Of a stretch of DNA of 64,000 nucleotides, positions 18,927 to 27,950 are shown one piece after another. The notes beneath the pieces were generated by a model. It did not search any database. It saw nothing but the letters and a program-made list of their open reading frames with translations, and was not told the DNA's origin. How positions within the stretch are numbered: position 1 is the stretch's first letter; each line of letters starts with the position of its first letter. The stretch is taken from contig NZ_CAMPPY010000001.1 of the NCBI RefSeq assembly GCF_946902915.1, positions 186,001 through 250,000 on the forward strand. Reading direction: 5' to 3'. The DNA comes from Streptococcus sp. Marseille-Q5986 (GTDB taxonomy: Bacteria > Bacillota > Bacilli > Lactobacillales > Streptococcaceae). The translations under genes were made by a program, and so were the position numbers.

Positions 18927-19937
18927 ATGAACACAGATGATACAGTAACGATTTATGACGTTGCCCGTGAAGCAGGAGTTTCAATGGCAACGGTTAGCCG
19001 TGTCATTAATGGCAACAAGAATGTTAAAGAGAACACTCGAAAAAAAGTCTTAGAAGTGATTGAACGCTTGGACTATCGCCCCAATGCGGTAGCACGTGGT
19101 TTGGCTAGCAAGAAAACAACGACAGTTGGAGTTGTGATTCCTAACATTACCAACGGTTATTTCTCAACACTTGCTAAGGGGATTGACGACATTGCTGAAA
19201 TGTACAAGTATAACATTGTCCTTGCAAATAGTGATGAGGATGATGAAAAGGAAGTTTCAGTGGTCAATACTCTCTTTTCAAAACAAGTCGATGGGATTAT
19301 CTTTATGGGCTATCACTTGACTGAAAAAATTCGTTCAGAATTCTCTCGTTCACGGACACCGGTTGTTCTTGCTGGTACTGTGGATGTTGAACACCAACTT
19401 CCAAGTGTGAATATTGACTACAAGCAAGCAACGATTGATTCAGTGAGCTACCTTCTCAAAGAAAACGAAAAGATTGCTTTTGTAAGTGGATCACTTGTCG
19501 ATGATATCAATGGTAAGGTTCGTTTGATTGGTTACAAGGAAGCGTTGAAAAAAGCCGGACATTCTTATAGCGAGGGCTTGGTCTTTGAGTCAAAATACAG
19601 CTATGACGATGGTTATGCCTTGGCAGAACGCTTGATTTCATCACAAGCTACAGCCGCAGTTGTAACAGGTGATGAATTGGCGGCGGGTGTGTTGAATGGT
19701 TTGGCTGACCACGGTGTATCTGTACCAGAAGAGTTTGAAATCATTACGACAGATGACTCTCAGATTGCACGATTCACTCGTCCAAACTTGACAACTATTG
19801 CTCAGCCTCTTTATGACCTAGGTGCTATCAGCATGCGTATGTTGACTAAGATTATGCATAAGGAAGAGTTGGAAGAACGCGAAGTTCTCCTACCTCATGG
19901 TTTGACAGAACGCCGCTCTACACGAAAACGTAGATAG
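18927..19937 (+). CDS. ccpA: Catabolite control protein A
   Basis: CcpA is the LacI-family master regulator of carbon catabolite control in Firmicutes; it binds cre sites with HPr-Ser-P as co-repressor. The 336-residue protein has the helix-turn-helix TIYDVAREAGVSMATVSRVI (about 8-27) and the hinge helix NAVARGLASKKTTTVG (about 51-66). The periplasmic-binding-like effector domain runs to the C-terminal DLGAISMRMLTKIMHKEELE. The start follows AAAGGAAACGG. It stands alone between its own promoter and a terminator. Predicted targets inside this window are manLMN and itself. Confidence 0.97.
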   Translation: MNTDDTVTIYDVAREAGVSMATVSRVINGNKNVKENTRKKVLEVIERLDYRPNAVARGLASKKTTTVGVVIPNITNGYFSTLAKGIDDIAEMYKYNIVLANSDEDDEKEVSVVNTLFSKQVDGIIFMGYHLTEKIRSEFSRSRTPVVLAGTVDVEHQLPSVNIDYKQATIDSVSYLLKENEKIAFVSGSLVDDINGKVRLIGYKEALKKAGHSYSEGLVFESKYSYDDGYALAERLISSQATAAVVTGDELAAGVLNGLADHGVSVPEEFEIITTDDSQIARFTRPNLTTIAQPLYDLGAISMRMLTKIMHKEELEEREVLLPHGLTERRSTRKRR

Positions 19938-19972
19938 AAAAATCAGGGAATCGTGAAGATTTCCTGATTTTA
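19938..19972. terminator. Bidirectional terminator between ccpA and asparaginase
   Basis: AAATCAGG (19940-19947) pairs with CCTGATTT (19963-19970), with A and T runs on the outer sides. It can serve both convergent genes. Confidence 0.8.
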
Positions 19973-19989
19973 CGTACTTGAGAAGAGGA

Positions 19990-20952
19990 TTAGCCTTCCA
20001 TATAGTCTTTTAAAGCCTGTCCTTTTAGTCCAGCATTAAGGGCAATTAATAATTTGAGGCGAGCTTTTTGAGCGTTGAGTTCTTTGACAAAGAAAACACC
20101 CGCTCGTTGCAACTGCACACCTCCACCTTGGTAGGCGTAGACAGGTTCAGCAATACCATTAAAACATCGTGAAACCAAGGCGACTGGAATCCCTTTTTGG
20201 AGGAGATTTTCCAACTTTTGAGCTGTTTCTTTGGGGACATTGCCTGCTCCAAAAGCCTGAATGACTAAGCCATCCAGCTGGTCTAAGTCTAACATATCAA
20301 TCAGCTCATCTGTCATACCTGCATAGGCTGAGATGATGGGAACCAGACCTTGAATATGCTCGAGATCAAACCGGACACGAGGTTCAGCCGTTTTGAAGTA
20401 GAGGATTTCTTGCTTCATGATGAGGCCAAGTGGTCCATGTGTTGGGGTTTGAAAGGTGCTGACATTGGTCGTATGAGTTTTGGTAACATACTTGGCTGCG
20501 TGGAACTCGTCGTTCATGACGACCAGCACACCTTTGTCGGCTGCTTTATCATCGCTGGCAACTCGCAAAGCGCTCAGATAGTTATAAACACCATCGCTAC
20601 CAAGTTCGTTTGAACTACGCATGGCCCCTGTTAGAACGATGGGGATGGATGGAATTTTCATGGTATCAAGGAAGTAAGCTGTTTCTTCTAAGGTATCTGT
20701 ACCATGTGTGATGACAACCCCGTCGTAGTTATCAGCCTCCTCTTTGATTTTATGATAGAGTGCAAGCATATGTTTGGGTTTGATATGAGGACTGGGCAGA
20801 TTAAAAAAGTTTAGGGCATGCACCTCAATCCCTTCAAGTGGATTGGAAACATGGTTCATGGGATTGTCCTGACTAGTTACAACGGCACCAGTGGCGTCTG
20901 CTTGCATGGAAATAGTCCCACCTGTATGTAAAACAAGGATTTTCTTAGGCAT
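19990..20952 (-). CDS. ansA: L-asparaginase
   Basis: Asparaginase hydrolyses L-asparagine to aspartate and ammonia. The 320-residue protein has the first catalytic Thr in LVLHTGGTISMQ (about 6-17) and the second in VVITHGTDTLEETAYFLDT (about 80-98), with the Thr-Asp pair of the active site. GVLVVMNDEFHAAKYVTKTH and GLVIQAFGAGNVP are further family segments. There is no signal peptide, so it is the cytoplasmic type. It is transcribed divergently from the HAD/MazG-like gene. Confidence 0.93.
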   Translation of the reverse strand: MPKKILVLHTGGTISMQADATGAVVTSQDNPMNHVSNPLEGIEVHALNFFNLPSPHIKPKHMLALYHKIKEEADNYDGVVITHGTDTLEETAYFLDTMKIPSIPIVLTGAMRSSNELGSDGVYNYLSALRVASDDKAADKGVLVVMNDEFHAAKYVTKTHTTNVSTFQTPTHGPLGLIMKQEILYFKTAEPRVRFDLEHIQGLVPIISAYAGMTDELIDMLDLDQLDGLVIQAFGAGNVPKETAQKLENLLQKGIPVALVSRCFNGIAEPVYAYQGGGVQLQRAGVFFVKELNAQKARLKLLIALNAGLKGQALKDYMEG

Positions 20953-20979
20953 GATTTAGTCACTCTTTCTGAAATGTGG

Positions 20980-20985
20980 TATAAT
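20980..20985 (+). promoter_or_regulatory. Extended -10 for the HAD/MazG-like gene
   Basis: TGG-TATAAT, 33 bases before the ATG at 21018. On the other strand the same 30 bases contain TGT-TACAAT, so the two divergent genes probably share an overlapping promoter region. Confidence 0.5.
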
Positions 20986-21017
20986 CATTGTAACACAAAA
21001 GGAGAGAATGGGATAGG

Positions 21018-22406
21018 ATGGAAGTCAAGGCTGTTTTTTTTGATATCGATGGAACCTTGGTCAACGATCGCAAGAGTGTTTTGAAATCCACTAAGGACGC
21101 GATTAAGATTGTCAAAGAACAAGGGGTGCTTGTCGGCGTAGCGACAGGACGAGGCCCTTTTTTTGTTAAGGAATTGATGGACGATTTGGATCTGGATTTT
21201 GCGGTAACCTATAATGGCCAGTATATCTTTAATAAAGAAAGAGTCTTGTTTACGAGCCCTATTTCCAAGTTACACTTGCGCCAGCTAATTACTTATGCTA
21301 AAAAAGAGGGCAAGGAGATTGCCCTAGGGACCAAGGATGCCATGTTGGGTTCTAAAATCATGTCCTTTGGTTTGGGTTCTTTTTCTCAACGAATCAGTCG
21401 CTTCGTTCCCTCAGTTTTAACTCGGACGGTGAGTCATTCCTTTAATCGTATGGTCAGCAAGGTTGTTCCCCAAAAGGAAGAAGACCTGCTTCACCTGATG
21501 AATCAGCCTATCTACCAAGTTTTGATGCTGATGACGCCAGAAGAATCTGAGAAGGCGGCAGCTGATTTTGAAGACTTGAAATTGACACGTAGCAATCCTT
21601 TTGCAGCAGATGTCATCAATCAAGGAAACTCTAAATTGGAAGGTATACGTCGAGTCGGAAAAGAATATGGCTTTGACCTCAACCAAGTCATGGCTTTTGG
21701 TGACTCCGATAACGACCTAGAAATGCTGGCCGGTGTCGGTATGTCGGTCGCTATGGGAAATGGTAGTAGCAGTGTTAAGGAGGTGGCTAAGCACATTACC
21801 ACCAGCAATCAGCAAGACGGAATCCACAAGGCCCTGGAACATTTTGGTGTTCTGGCCTCAGAAAAAGTCTTTGTCAGCCGTGACTATCATTTCAATAAGG
21901 TCAAGACCTTCCACCACATGATGGATGAACGAACCCAAGAAGAACCACGAGCTTGGGATTTAGAAGGTGCAACCCACAGGGCTGGCTTTAAAATAGAAGA
22001 ATTGGTGGAGTTTGTTCGAGCTGCCAGCCCTTCTGAAGAGGATTTTAGTCAAGCTCTATTGCAACTTCATCAGGCTCTTGATAAGGCGGCAGATAAAGTA
22101 GCTAAGAAGACGCCTGCCCAGCAAGATTTGATAGGGCAAGTGGATGCCTTGATTGACACGCTTTACTTCACCTATGGTAGTTTTGTTTTGATGGGGGTGG
22201 ACCCAGAACGTATTTTTGACATTGTCCATCAGGCCAATATGGGGAAAATTTTCCCAGATGGCAAGACCCATTTTGATCCAGTGACCCACAAAATCTTAAA
22301 ACCAGATGATTGGGAAGAAAAATATGCTCCAGAACCTGCTATTAAAAAGGAACTGCAGCGCCAGCTCAAGGCTTATGAACGCCATAAAGAGAGAAATAAA
22401 CAGTAA
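21018..22406 (+). CDS. Cof-type HAD hydrolase fused to a MazG-like domain
   Basis: A 462-residue two-domain protein. Residues 1 to about 270 are a HAD-IIB phosphatase: FFDIDGTLVNDRKSVL (motif I, about 7-22), GVATGRGPFF (II), SKLEGIRRVGKEYG (III, Lys) and MAFGDSDNDLEMLAGVG (IV). From about 290 a helical domain follows with FNKVKTFHHMMDERTQEEPR, then FKIEELVEFVRAAS and VDALIDTLYFTYGSFVLMGV, then HQANMGKIFPDG. The EELVE and DALID helices and the QANMGK segment look like the all-alpha NTP pyrophosphatase (MazG/PRA-PH) fold with metal-binding acidic residues. The combination suggests hydrolysis of nucleotide-like phosphates, but the substrate is unknown. A terminator lies at 22410-22435. Confidence 0.85.
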   Translation: MEVKAVFFDIDGTLVNDRKSVLKSTKDAIKIVKEQGVLVGVATGRGPFFVKELMDDLDLDFAVTYNGQYIFNKERVLFTSPISKLHLRQLITYAKKEGKEIALGTKDAMLGSKIMSFGLGSFSQRISRFVPSVLTRTVSHSFNRMVSKVVPQKEEDLLHLMNQPIYQVLMLMTPEESEKAAADFEDLKLTRSNPFAADVINQGNSKLEGIRRVGKEYGFDLNQVMAFGDSDNDLEMLAGVGMSVAMGNGSSSVKEVAKHITTSNQQDGIHKALEHFGVLASEKVFVSRDYHFNKVKTFHHMMDERTQEEPRAWDLEGATHRAGFKIEELVEFVRAASPSEEDFSQALLQLHQALDKAADKVAKKTPAQQDLIGQVDALIDTLYFTYGSFVLMGVDPERIFDIVHQANMGKIFPDGKTHFDPVTHKILKPDDWEEKYAPEPAIKKELQRQLKAYERHKERNKQ

Positions 22407-22409
22407 ACA

Positions 22410-22435
22410 AAAAGGAGCTCTGGGCTCCTTTTCTT
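22410..22435 (+). terminator. Terminator of the HAD/MazG-like gene
   Basis: AAGGAGC/GCTCCTT stem with loop TCTGG, followed by TTCTTC, directly after the stop at 22406 and before the convergent universal stress protein gene. Confidence 0.7.
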
Positions 22436-22440
22436 CGTGA

Positions 22441-22893
22441 TTATAAGGTTTTTTCTTGTTCTCTCACAACCAGCAAATCGACCTTAGCATGGCGGAGGAT
22501 GTATTCAGATGAAGATCCGACCAAGAGGCGTTCAAAGGCGTTGAGACCAGTTGCGCCAACGAGAATGAGGTCCACTTCCTCTGCATCTGGAATAGTACGT
22601 GCCAAGAGAGTCTTTGGATTTCCCATTTCAATAACGATGTGAACATCTGTCACACCAGCATCTTTCGCACGTTTTTCGTACTCTTTCATCAAACTTTCAG
22701 CGTCGACTTGGAGTTCTTCGTAAACTTCAGCATCAAAGGTGGATACGCTTTGGAGTGCGCGTGTGTCAATGACATGAGCGATGGTGAGTTTAGCGTCGTT
22801 TCGTAGAGCAGAATGAACTCCCTTGACAAAAGCCAAGTCCGCTTCCTTAGAACCATCGATTGCGACCATAATATTTTGGTAACGTTGTGCCAT
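22441..22893 (-). CDS. Universal stress protein (UspA family)
   Basis: A 150-residue UspA-fold protein. The N-terminal IMVAIDGSKEADLAFVKGVH carries the nucleotide-binding Asp. The C-terminal LILVGATGLNAFERLLVGSS is the GxxGx(8-9)G(S/T) ATP-binding loop, ending SSEYILRHAKVDLLVVRE. It probably binds ATP and responds to stress; the exact role is unknown. The ribosome site is AGGAGG. It is a single gene with its own promoter at 22924-22952. Confidence 0.93.
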   Translation of the reverse strand: MAQRYQNIMVAIDGSKEADLAFVKGVHSALRNDAKLTIAHVIDTRALQSVSTFDAEVYEELQVDAESLMKEYEKRAKDAGVTDVHIVIEMGNPKTLLARTIPDAEEVDLILVGATGLNAFERLLVGSSSEYILRHAKVDLLVVREQEKTL

Positions 22894-22923
22894 AATGAAA
22901 CCTCCTGAAATTTTCTTACTATA

Positions 22924-22952
22924 ATTGTAAACCTTTTTACTATAGAAGTAAA
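22924..22952 (-). promoter_or_regulatory. Promoter of the universal stress protein gene
   Basis: Minus strand TTTACT (22947-22952), 17-base spacer, TACAAT (22924-22929), 31 bases before the start codon. Confidence 0.7.
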
Positions 22953-23057
22953 GTAAAAAAAGTATTTTTCAAAAGAATGTTAGCGCTTAAAAACTATATA
23001 AATATATGATAAAATAAAAGAAAGGATAGCAGGAAACAAGTGAAGGGAGGGAGAATG

Positions 23058-23357
23058 ATGAAAAACTCTTTTCAAGAATCAAAAAAATCAAATTTCCTTT
23101 ATTATGGAATCATCCTAGCCTCTGTCTTGGTAGAAGTGATTATGATCTGGCAATTAGATAGGTTGATTCCGCTTCTTTATCCAGGTTTTGTTGGCTTTTT
23201 AGTCTTTCATTTACTCTACCATTTGGTATTATTCCTAGTCGCTAAAAGAAGTGGTCGCTGGGATTACTTGATGATATGGGGGCTTTTCCTCATGTTTAAT
23301 CTTCTCTATGACTCCTTTCTAGGCTTGCTTTTTCTAGGTTTATCTTTTGGTATGTGA
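23058..23357 (+). CDS. Small membrane protein of unknown function
   Basis: A 99-residue protein, MKNSFQESKKSNFLYYGIIL, with three hydrophobic stretches (YYGIILASVLVEVIMIWQL, FVGFLVFHLLYHLVLFLVA, LMIWGLFLMFNLLYDSFLGL). It looks like a three-helix integral membrane protein with a basic N-terminus inside. I do not recognise the family. The start is the second of two adjacent ATG codons after GGGAGGGAG; the frame is open from a GTG at 23040. It lies alone between the universal stress gene and the aminotransferase, with a terminator at 23396. Confidence 0.65.
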   Translation: MKNSFQESKKSNFLYYGIILASVLVEVIMIWQLDRLIPLLYPGFVGFLVFHLLYHLVLFLVAKRSGRWDYLMIWGLFLMFNLLYDSFLGLLFLGLSFGM

Positions 23358-23395
23358 TGTTTTTTGGCAAAACACCTGCTATCTCAACTGTCTTG

Positions 23396-23419
23396 ACCTC
23401 GCTTTTAGTGAGGTTTTTA
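23396..23419 (+). terminator. Terminator of the small membrane protein gene
   Basis: ACCTC/GAGGT stem with a 9-base loop, followed by TTTTTATT. Confidence 0.65.
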
Positions 23420-23453
23420 TTCTATCTGAATCTAGTAACACATTTCAGCAAAC

Positions 23454-23482
23454 TTGTCGCATTCTCTTTCTAGTGGTATAAT
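23454..23482 (+). promoter_or_regulatory. Promoter of the aminotransferase gene
   Basis: TTGTCG (23454-23459), 17-base spacer, TGG-TATAAT (TATAAT 23477-23482): a -35 plus an extended -10. The ATG is 31 bases downstream. Confidence 0.75.
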
Positions 23483-23512
23483 GTTACTATCCTGACGAAT
23501 TGAGGAAAAAAG

Positions 23513-24727
23513 ATGAAAGAATTTAACAAATCTAGCAAGCTAGAGCATGTTGCTTATGATATCCGTGGTCCTGTTTTAGAAGAAGCCATGCGGATGCGAG
23601 CAAATGGAGAAAAGATTTTACGCTTGAATACAGGGAATCCAGCAGAATTTGGCTTTACAGCGCCGGATGAGGTCATTCATGATTTGATTATGAATGCGCG
23701 TGATAGCGAAGGGTACTCTGATTCTAAAGGGATTTTCTCAGCCCGTAAGGCTATCATGCAGTATTGCCAACTGAAGAAATTCCCAAATGTGGATATTGAT
23801 GATATTTACCTTGGAAATGGTGTCAGTGAGCTGATTGTCATGTCCATGCAGGGACTTTTGGACAATGGAGATGAGGTCTTGGTTCCTATGCCGGACTATC
23901 CTCTCTGGACAGCGGCTGTCAGCCTAGCTGGGGGAAATGCTGTTCACTATATCTGTGATGAGGCTGCAGAATGGTACCCTGATATTGACGATATCAAGTC
24001 AAAAATCACTTCAAATACCAAGGCTATTATTCTCATCAATCCCAATAATCCGACAGGAGCCCTTTATCCCAAGGAACTCTTGTTAGAGATTATCGAGATT
24101 GCACGTCAAAACGACTTGATTATTTTTGCGGATGAAATCTACGACCGTATGGTCATGGACGGTCATGAGCATGTCTCAGTAGCTAGTCTAGCTCCAGATG
24201 TCTTCTGTGTTAGCATGAATGGGCTTTCAAAATCTCACCGCATCGCTGGTTTCCGTGTAGGGTGGATGGTCTTATCTGGACCTAAGACACATGTCAAAGG
24301 CTATATTGAAGGTCTTAATATGCTGTCCAACATGCGCCTTTGTTCTAACGTTTTGGCCCAGCAAGTCGTACAAACCTCGCTAGGTGGGCACCAGTCAGTG
24401 GATGAATTGCTCCTTCCTGGTGGACGGATCTACGAGCAAAGAAACTTCATTTACAATGCCATTCAAGATATTCCTGGTTTATCTGCTGTTAAACCCAAAG
24501 CCGGACTTTATATTTTCCCTAAAATTGACCGCAATATGTATCGCATTGATGATGATGAACAGTTTGTCCTCAATTTCTTGAAGCAAGAGAAGGTTCTCTT
24601 GGTTCATGGTCGCGGTTTTAATTGGCAGGAAGCAGACCATTTCCGTATTGTTTACCTTCCACGTGTGGACGAATTGGCGCAAATCCAAGAAAAGATGACT
24701 CGTTTCTTGAAACAGTATCGTAGATAG
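23513..24727 (+). CDS. Class I/II aminotransferase (AlaA-like)
   Basis: A 404-residue PLP enzyme of fold type I. LRLNTGNPAEFGFTAPDEVI is the N-terminal substrate segment, and IILINPNNPTGALYPKELL (about 176-194) is the conserved NPNNPTG. FADEIYDRMV holds the PLP-binding Asp/Tyr. The lysine is in SMNGLSKSHRIAGFRVGWMV (about 237-256), Arg binding follows in MRLCSNVLAQ, and HFRIVYLPRVDEL is at the end. The family makes alanine from pyruvate using glutamate or valine; the exact donor is not settled by sequence. It is a single gene with a strong promoter. Confidence 0.92.
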   Translation: MKEFNKSSKLEHVAYDIRGPVLEEAMRMRANGEKILRLNTGNPAEFGFTAPDEVIHDLIMNARDSEGYSDSKGIFSARKAIMQYCQLKKFPNVDIDDIYLGNGVSELIVMSMQGLLDNGDEVLVPMPDYPLWTAAVSLAGGNAVHYICDEAAEWYPDIDDIKSKITSNTKAIILINPNNPTGALYPKELLLEIIEIARQNDLIIFADEIYDRMVMDGHEHVSVASLAPDVFCVSMNGLSKSHRIAGFRVGWMVLSGPKTHVKGYIEGLNMLSNMRLCSNVLAQQVVQTSLGGHQSVDELLLPGGRIYEQRNFIYNAIQDIPGLSAVKPKAGLYIFPKIDRNMYRIDDDEQFVLNFLKQEKVLLVHGRGFNWQEADHFRIVYLPRVDELAQIQEKMTRFLKQYRR

Positions 24728-24768
24728 GGCTTACATTCGAAAAAGCTGGAAACATTTGCCTAGAGCTA

Positions 24769-24797
24769 TTGACAAAAGTATCAGAATCAGATAGAAT
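24769..24797 (+). promoter_or_regulatory. rpmH promoter
   Basis: TTGACA (24769-24774), 17-base spacer, TAGAAT (24792-24797): near-consensus, as expected for a ribosomal protein gene. In the 74-base leader GTTTAG (24808-24813) can pair with CTAAAC (24836-24841) around a self-complementary AGCCGGCT. Confidence 0.85.
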
Positions 24798-24871
24798 AGA
24801 AAAGTATGTTTAGTAACTGATCACTTTATAGCCGGCTAAACGAATACAAAATCTATGAGGAGGTATTCATC

Positions 24872-25006
24872 GTGAAACGTACTTATCAACCAAGTAAAAT
24901 TCGTCGTGCGCGCAAACACGGATTCCGTAACCGTATGTCAACTAAAAACGGTCGTCGCGTATTGGCAGCTCGTCGTCGTAAAGGACGCAAAGTTTTGGCT
25001 GCATAA
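24872..25006 (+). CDS. rpmH: 50S ribosomal protein L34
   Basis: A 44-residue, extremely basic protein, [20 protein letters not shown], then [20 protein letters not shown] and VLAA. It is full-length L34 of the large ribosomal subunit. The start is GTG, preceded at 8 bases by GAGGAGGT. It has its own near-consensus promoter and a strong terminator. It is not adjacent to rnpA here. Confidence 0.97.
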   Translation: MKRTYQPSKIRRARKHGFRNRMSTKNGRRVLAARRRKGRKVLAA

Positions 25007-25026
25007 TCCAAACAAATTCAGCAAAG

Positions 25027-25061
25027 AAGCCAGTAGGAACTCGAGTCTACTGGCTTTTCTT
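25027..25061 (+). terminator. Terminator of rpmH
   Basis: AAGCCAGTAG/CTACTGGCTT perfect 10-bp stem with a 10-base loop, then TTCTTTTT. Confidence 0.9.
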
Positions 25062-25147
25062 TTTATCTTAAAGGGTGCATTGTCCACGAAATCGTCAATT
25101 TCAAATGGAACTCATGGAGGGCTCATTTAAAAGGTCACATACAAAAA

Positions 25148-25186
25148 ACTCAAAACCAGATATAAGTTACTGATTTTGAGTTTTTG
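25148..25186. terminator. Bidirectional hairpin after the KimA-like pseudogene
   Basis: AACTCAAAA and TTTTGAGTT pair around about 20 bases that also contain CCAG/CTGA complementarity, with A and T tracts on the outside. It ends the minus-strand pseudogene and could back up the rpmH terminator. Confidence 0.65.
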
Positions 25187-25187
25187 T

Positions 25188-27025
25188 TTATTCTTTTAAG
25201 TGAAAAGAGTAGCTAGCGACAACGACGTCTTCGTGCCATCTGAGAGCGTATTTTAGTTTGAGGCTCATTTGATTGTGCAGGATATTTTGTCAAGGTTTAT
25301 TAGGGATAAACTGGGGAACGAGGACAGTGACTGTATAGTTCTTTTTCTGGGCATCCTCAGAGATTCGTTTGACATACTTGACAGTAGGGGTGATGATGTA
25401 GCGGTAGCTGGTATTGATATTCTTCAGAGTGATATTTGGGAAATAATCGGCAAATTCCTGAAGGATTTCTTGATCTTTTTCTGCTGTTTCCTTGGTAGAA
25501 ATATGCATGGCTAGGACTTCATCACCGATACTTTGAGCGTAGTTAATGGCTCCGACGCTGACTCGGGTGACATTAACTACTAGGACTAGAACCAGATTGC
25601 CGTCGTAAGTAGGTTTTTCGATTCCTTCATAGAGTCGCAGTTGTTGGGATACTTTTTGGTAATGACTGTGAATGGCCAAGAAGAGTAGGGTGAGTACGAG
25701 AATAATCGGGAAGAAAGGTCAGATATCACTGATACGGAAAAAGAGCAAGATTAGTACAATCGCGTAGCAAATGATGGCCCCAAGGATATTGGCAAGGGCA
25801 GATTTTAAGAAGTTTGCTCCTTTTTCCAATGGTGAATCATCCCAGTCTGAGAAAGGGCAAAGGGAACGAAGACTCCGATAGCATAAAGGGGAATCAAACG
25901 TTCGGTATTACCATTAAAAATGAGAAGAAGGATCATAGCTCCAAAGGCCAGAGTTAAGATTCCGTTGGAGTAGCCTAGGCGGTCTCCTTTTTCCATAAAG
26001 AGATGGGGCATGTAGTTGTTTTTAGCCATATTGTAGGACAGCATAGGGAAGGCTGAAAAGCCAGTATTTGCAGCTACAGCTAGAATCAAGGCTGTGGAGA
26101 ATTGTAAGAGATAGTAGCTAGCATGACCAAAGAAGGAATTACCAAGGATGCCTTGAGCCATCTGTGAAAGAATAGTTTCTCCGTGTTGAGGCATAATCCC
26201 CATCCAGTAGTTTAGGAAGATAATACCTGCAAAAAGAAAACCTAGAATCAGTGACATGATGGTCAAAGTCTGAGCAGCATTCTTTTCTTTCGGAGTTTTA
26301 AAAAATGGTACCGCATTTGAAATAGCCTCAATCCCTGTCAGAGAGGCAGAGCCACTGGTAAAGGCTCTCAATAGGAGAACGATAGACAGACTCGGTACAG
26401 CATGCCCGATAGGAGAAGTTGTCTGATAGCTGGGAGAACCTGTCATTAGTTGAAAGATTCCATAGAGCAAGAGAAAGACTGTACTGATGATAAAGAGATA
26501 GACAGGAATCATCAGTGAACTGGCAGATTCTTTTAAGCCCCGTAAGTTCAAGAGCATGAGCAAGCAAACCAGAAAAATGGAGATGTGGAGGTTGTAAGGG
26601 TGGAGAGCAGGGGTGGCTGCAGTAATAGCATCAGCTCCAGAAGCAACGGATACGACTACTGTCAGCATATAGTCAACAAGGAGGCTGCCTCCTGCATTCA
26701 AGCCTAGTTCAGGGGAGAGATTTTCCCGAGTGACCATATAAGCTCCTCCACCTTGAGGATAGGCATGAATGATTTGACGATAGGAAGTGGTCAAACTAGC
26801 GAGGAGTAAGAGGACAAAAATACCGATGGGGCGGCTCCACCAAATAGCGAGAGGAGAGAGACTGACTAATACGAGAATGACTTGTTCGGGTCCATAGACA
26901 ATAGAAGACAGATCATCACTGGATAATATTGCAAGTGCCTGCATTTTTCCCAACAATCCCCCTTAGCCGTCTGTGAGAGACTTGAGTGGTCGACCGATAA
27001 AGATATATTTTAATTTTCTAAACAT
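25188..27025 (-). pseudogene. kimA: KimA-like potassium importer (APC/KUP-related), broken
   Basis: Read through its lesions, this is a complete protein of about 612 residues. It starts MFRKLKYIFIGRPLKSLTDG (ATG at 27025), then KMQALAILSSDDLSSIVYGP, SYRQIIHAYPQGGGAYMVTR, LTGIEAISNAVPFFKTP and AANTGFSAFPMLSYN. It ends in a soluble C-terminal domain, ...VKYVKRISEDAQKKNYTVTV. Order and motifs match my memory of B. subtilis KimA (YdaO), a high-affinity potassium importer inhibited by c-di-AMP. Four lesions are seen: in-frame TAA at 26963-26965, a one-base loss near 25815-25820, in-frame TGA at 25719-25721 and in-frame TGA at 25290-25292. The two TGA codons stand where the family has Trp. The longest intact piece is 25805-26956, containing most of the membrane domain. 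Confidence 0.85.
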
Positions 27026-27176
27026 TTTCTTGTCCTTTGTTGAAAATTTCAATAAGCTTTATTATACTGCTTTGAAAAAGGGCAGTCAAGGGAGAATGAC
27101 TGGTATTAGAATATTTTTACAAGCCGAGGGATGTTATTTTTGGTATAATAGATGGAAGAAAACGAGGTTAGAAGAG

Positions 27177-27950
27177 ATGATTTTTGATACACATACACAC
27201 TTGAATGTAGAAGAATTTGCTGGTCGTGAGGCAGAAGAAATCGCCTTGGCTGCTGAGATGGGTGTGACACAGATGAATATTGTTGGTTTTGATAAACCGA
27301 CGATAGAGCGTGCCTTGGAGTTGGTAGATGAGTATGACCAACTTTACGCGACTATTGGTTGGCATCCGACAGAAGCTGGGACGTATACAGAGGAGATTGA
27401 AGCCTACTTGCTTGACAAGCTCAAGCATCCCAAGGTTGTTGCTTTAGGTGAGATTGGTTTGGATTATCATTGGATGACAGCGCCAAAAGAGGTGCAGGAG
27501 CAGGTTTTTCGCCGTCAGATTCAGCTATCTAAGGACTTGGATTTGCCTTTTGTTGTCCATACCCGTGATGCGCTGGAAGATACCTATGAGATTATCAAAA
27601 GTGAGGGCGTTGGTCCTCGAGGTGGCATCATGCATTCATTTTCGGGAACTCTTGAATGGGCAGAGAAGTTTGTCGCGCTTGGCATGACTATTTCCTTCTC
27701 AGGAGTGGTGACTTTCAAGAAGGCAACTGACATCCAAGAAGCAGCTAAAGAGTTACCTTTGGATAAGATTTTGGTGGAAACAGATGCGCCTTACTTAGCA
27801 CCTGTACCCAAGCGTGGTCGTGAAAATAAAACAGCCTACACTCGCTATGTAGTGGACTTTATCGCTGACTTGCGTGGGATGACGGCAGAAGAGCTAGCGG
27901 CGGTAACAACTGCAAATGCAGAACGAATTTTTGGATTGGACAGCAAGTAA
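27177..27950 (+). CDS. tatD: TatD-family metal-dependent DNase
   Basis: TatD proteins are metal-dependent nucleases of the amidohydrolase fold with 3'-5' exonuclease activity in E. coli. The 257-residue protein starts MIFDTHTHLNVEEFAGREAE with the HxH metal pair. ALGEIGLDYHW (about 87-97) has the bridging Glu, PFVVHTRDALEDTYE and GIMHSFSGTLEWAEKF have the other His residues, and ILVETDAPYLAPVPKRG the Asp. The open frame extends far upstream, but the ATG at 27177 gives the family start. An extended -10 (TGG-TATAAT, 27143-27148) lies 28 bases before it. It starts the tatD-rnmV-rsmA-rsgA-rpe-thiN cluster. Confidence 0.94.
   Translation: MIFDTHTHLNVEEFAGREAEEIALAAEMGVTQMNIVGFDKPTIERALELVDEYDQLYATIGWHPTEAGTYTEEIEAYLLDKLKHPKVVALGEIGLDYHWMTAPKEVQEQVFRRQIQLSKDLDLPFVVHTRDALEDTYEIIKSEGVGPRGGIMHSFSGTLEWAEKFVALGMTISFSGVVTFKKATDIQEAAKELPLDKILVETDAPYLAPVPKRGRENKTAYTRYVVDFIADLRGMTAEELAAVTTANAERIFGLDSK

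Noticed and set aside
24798-24871. rpmH leader hairpin as a ribosomal-protein autoregulatory element
   Set aside because: Only a 6-bp stem is found, and I know of no conserved L34 leader motif that fits.
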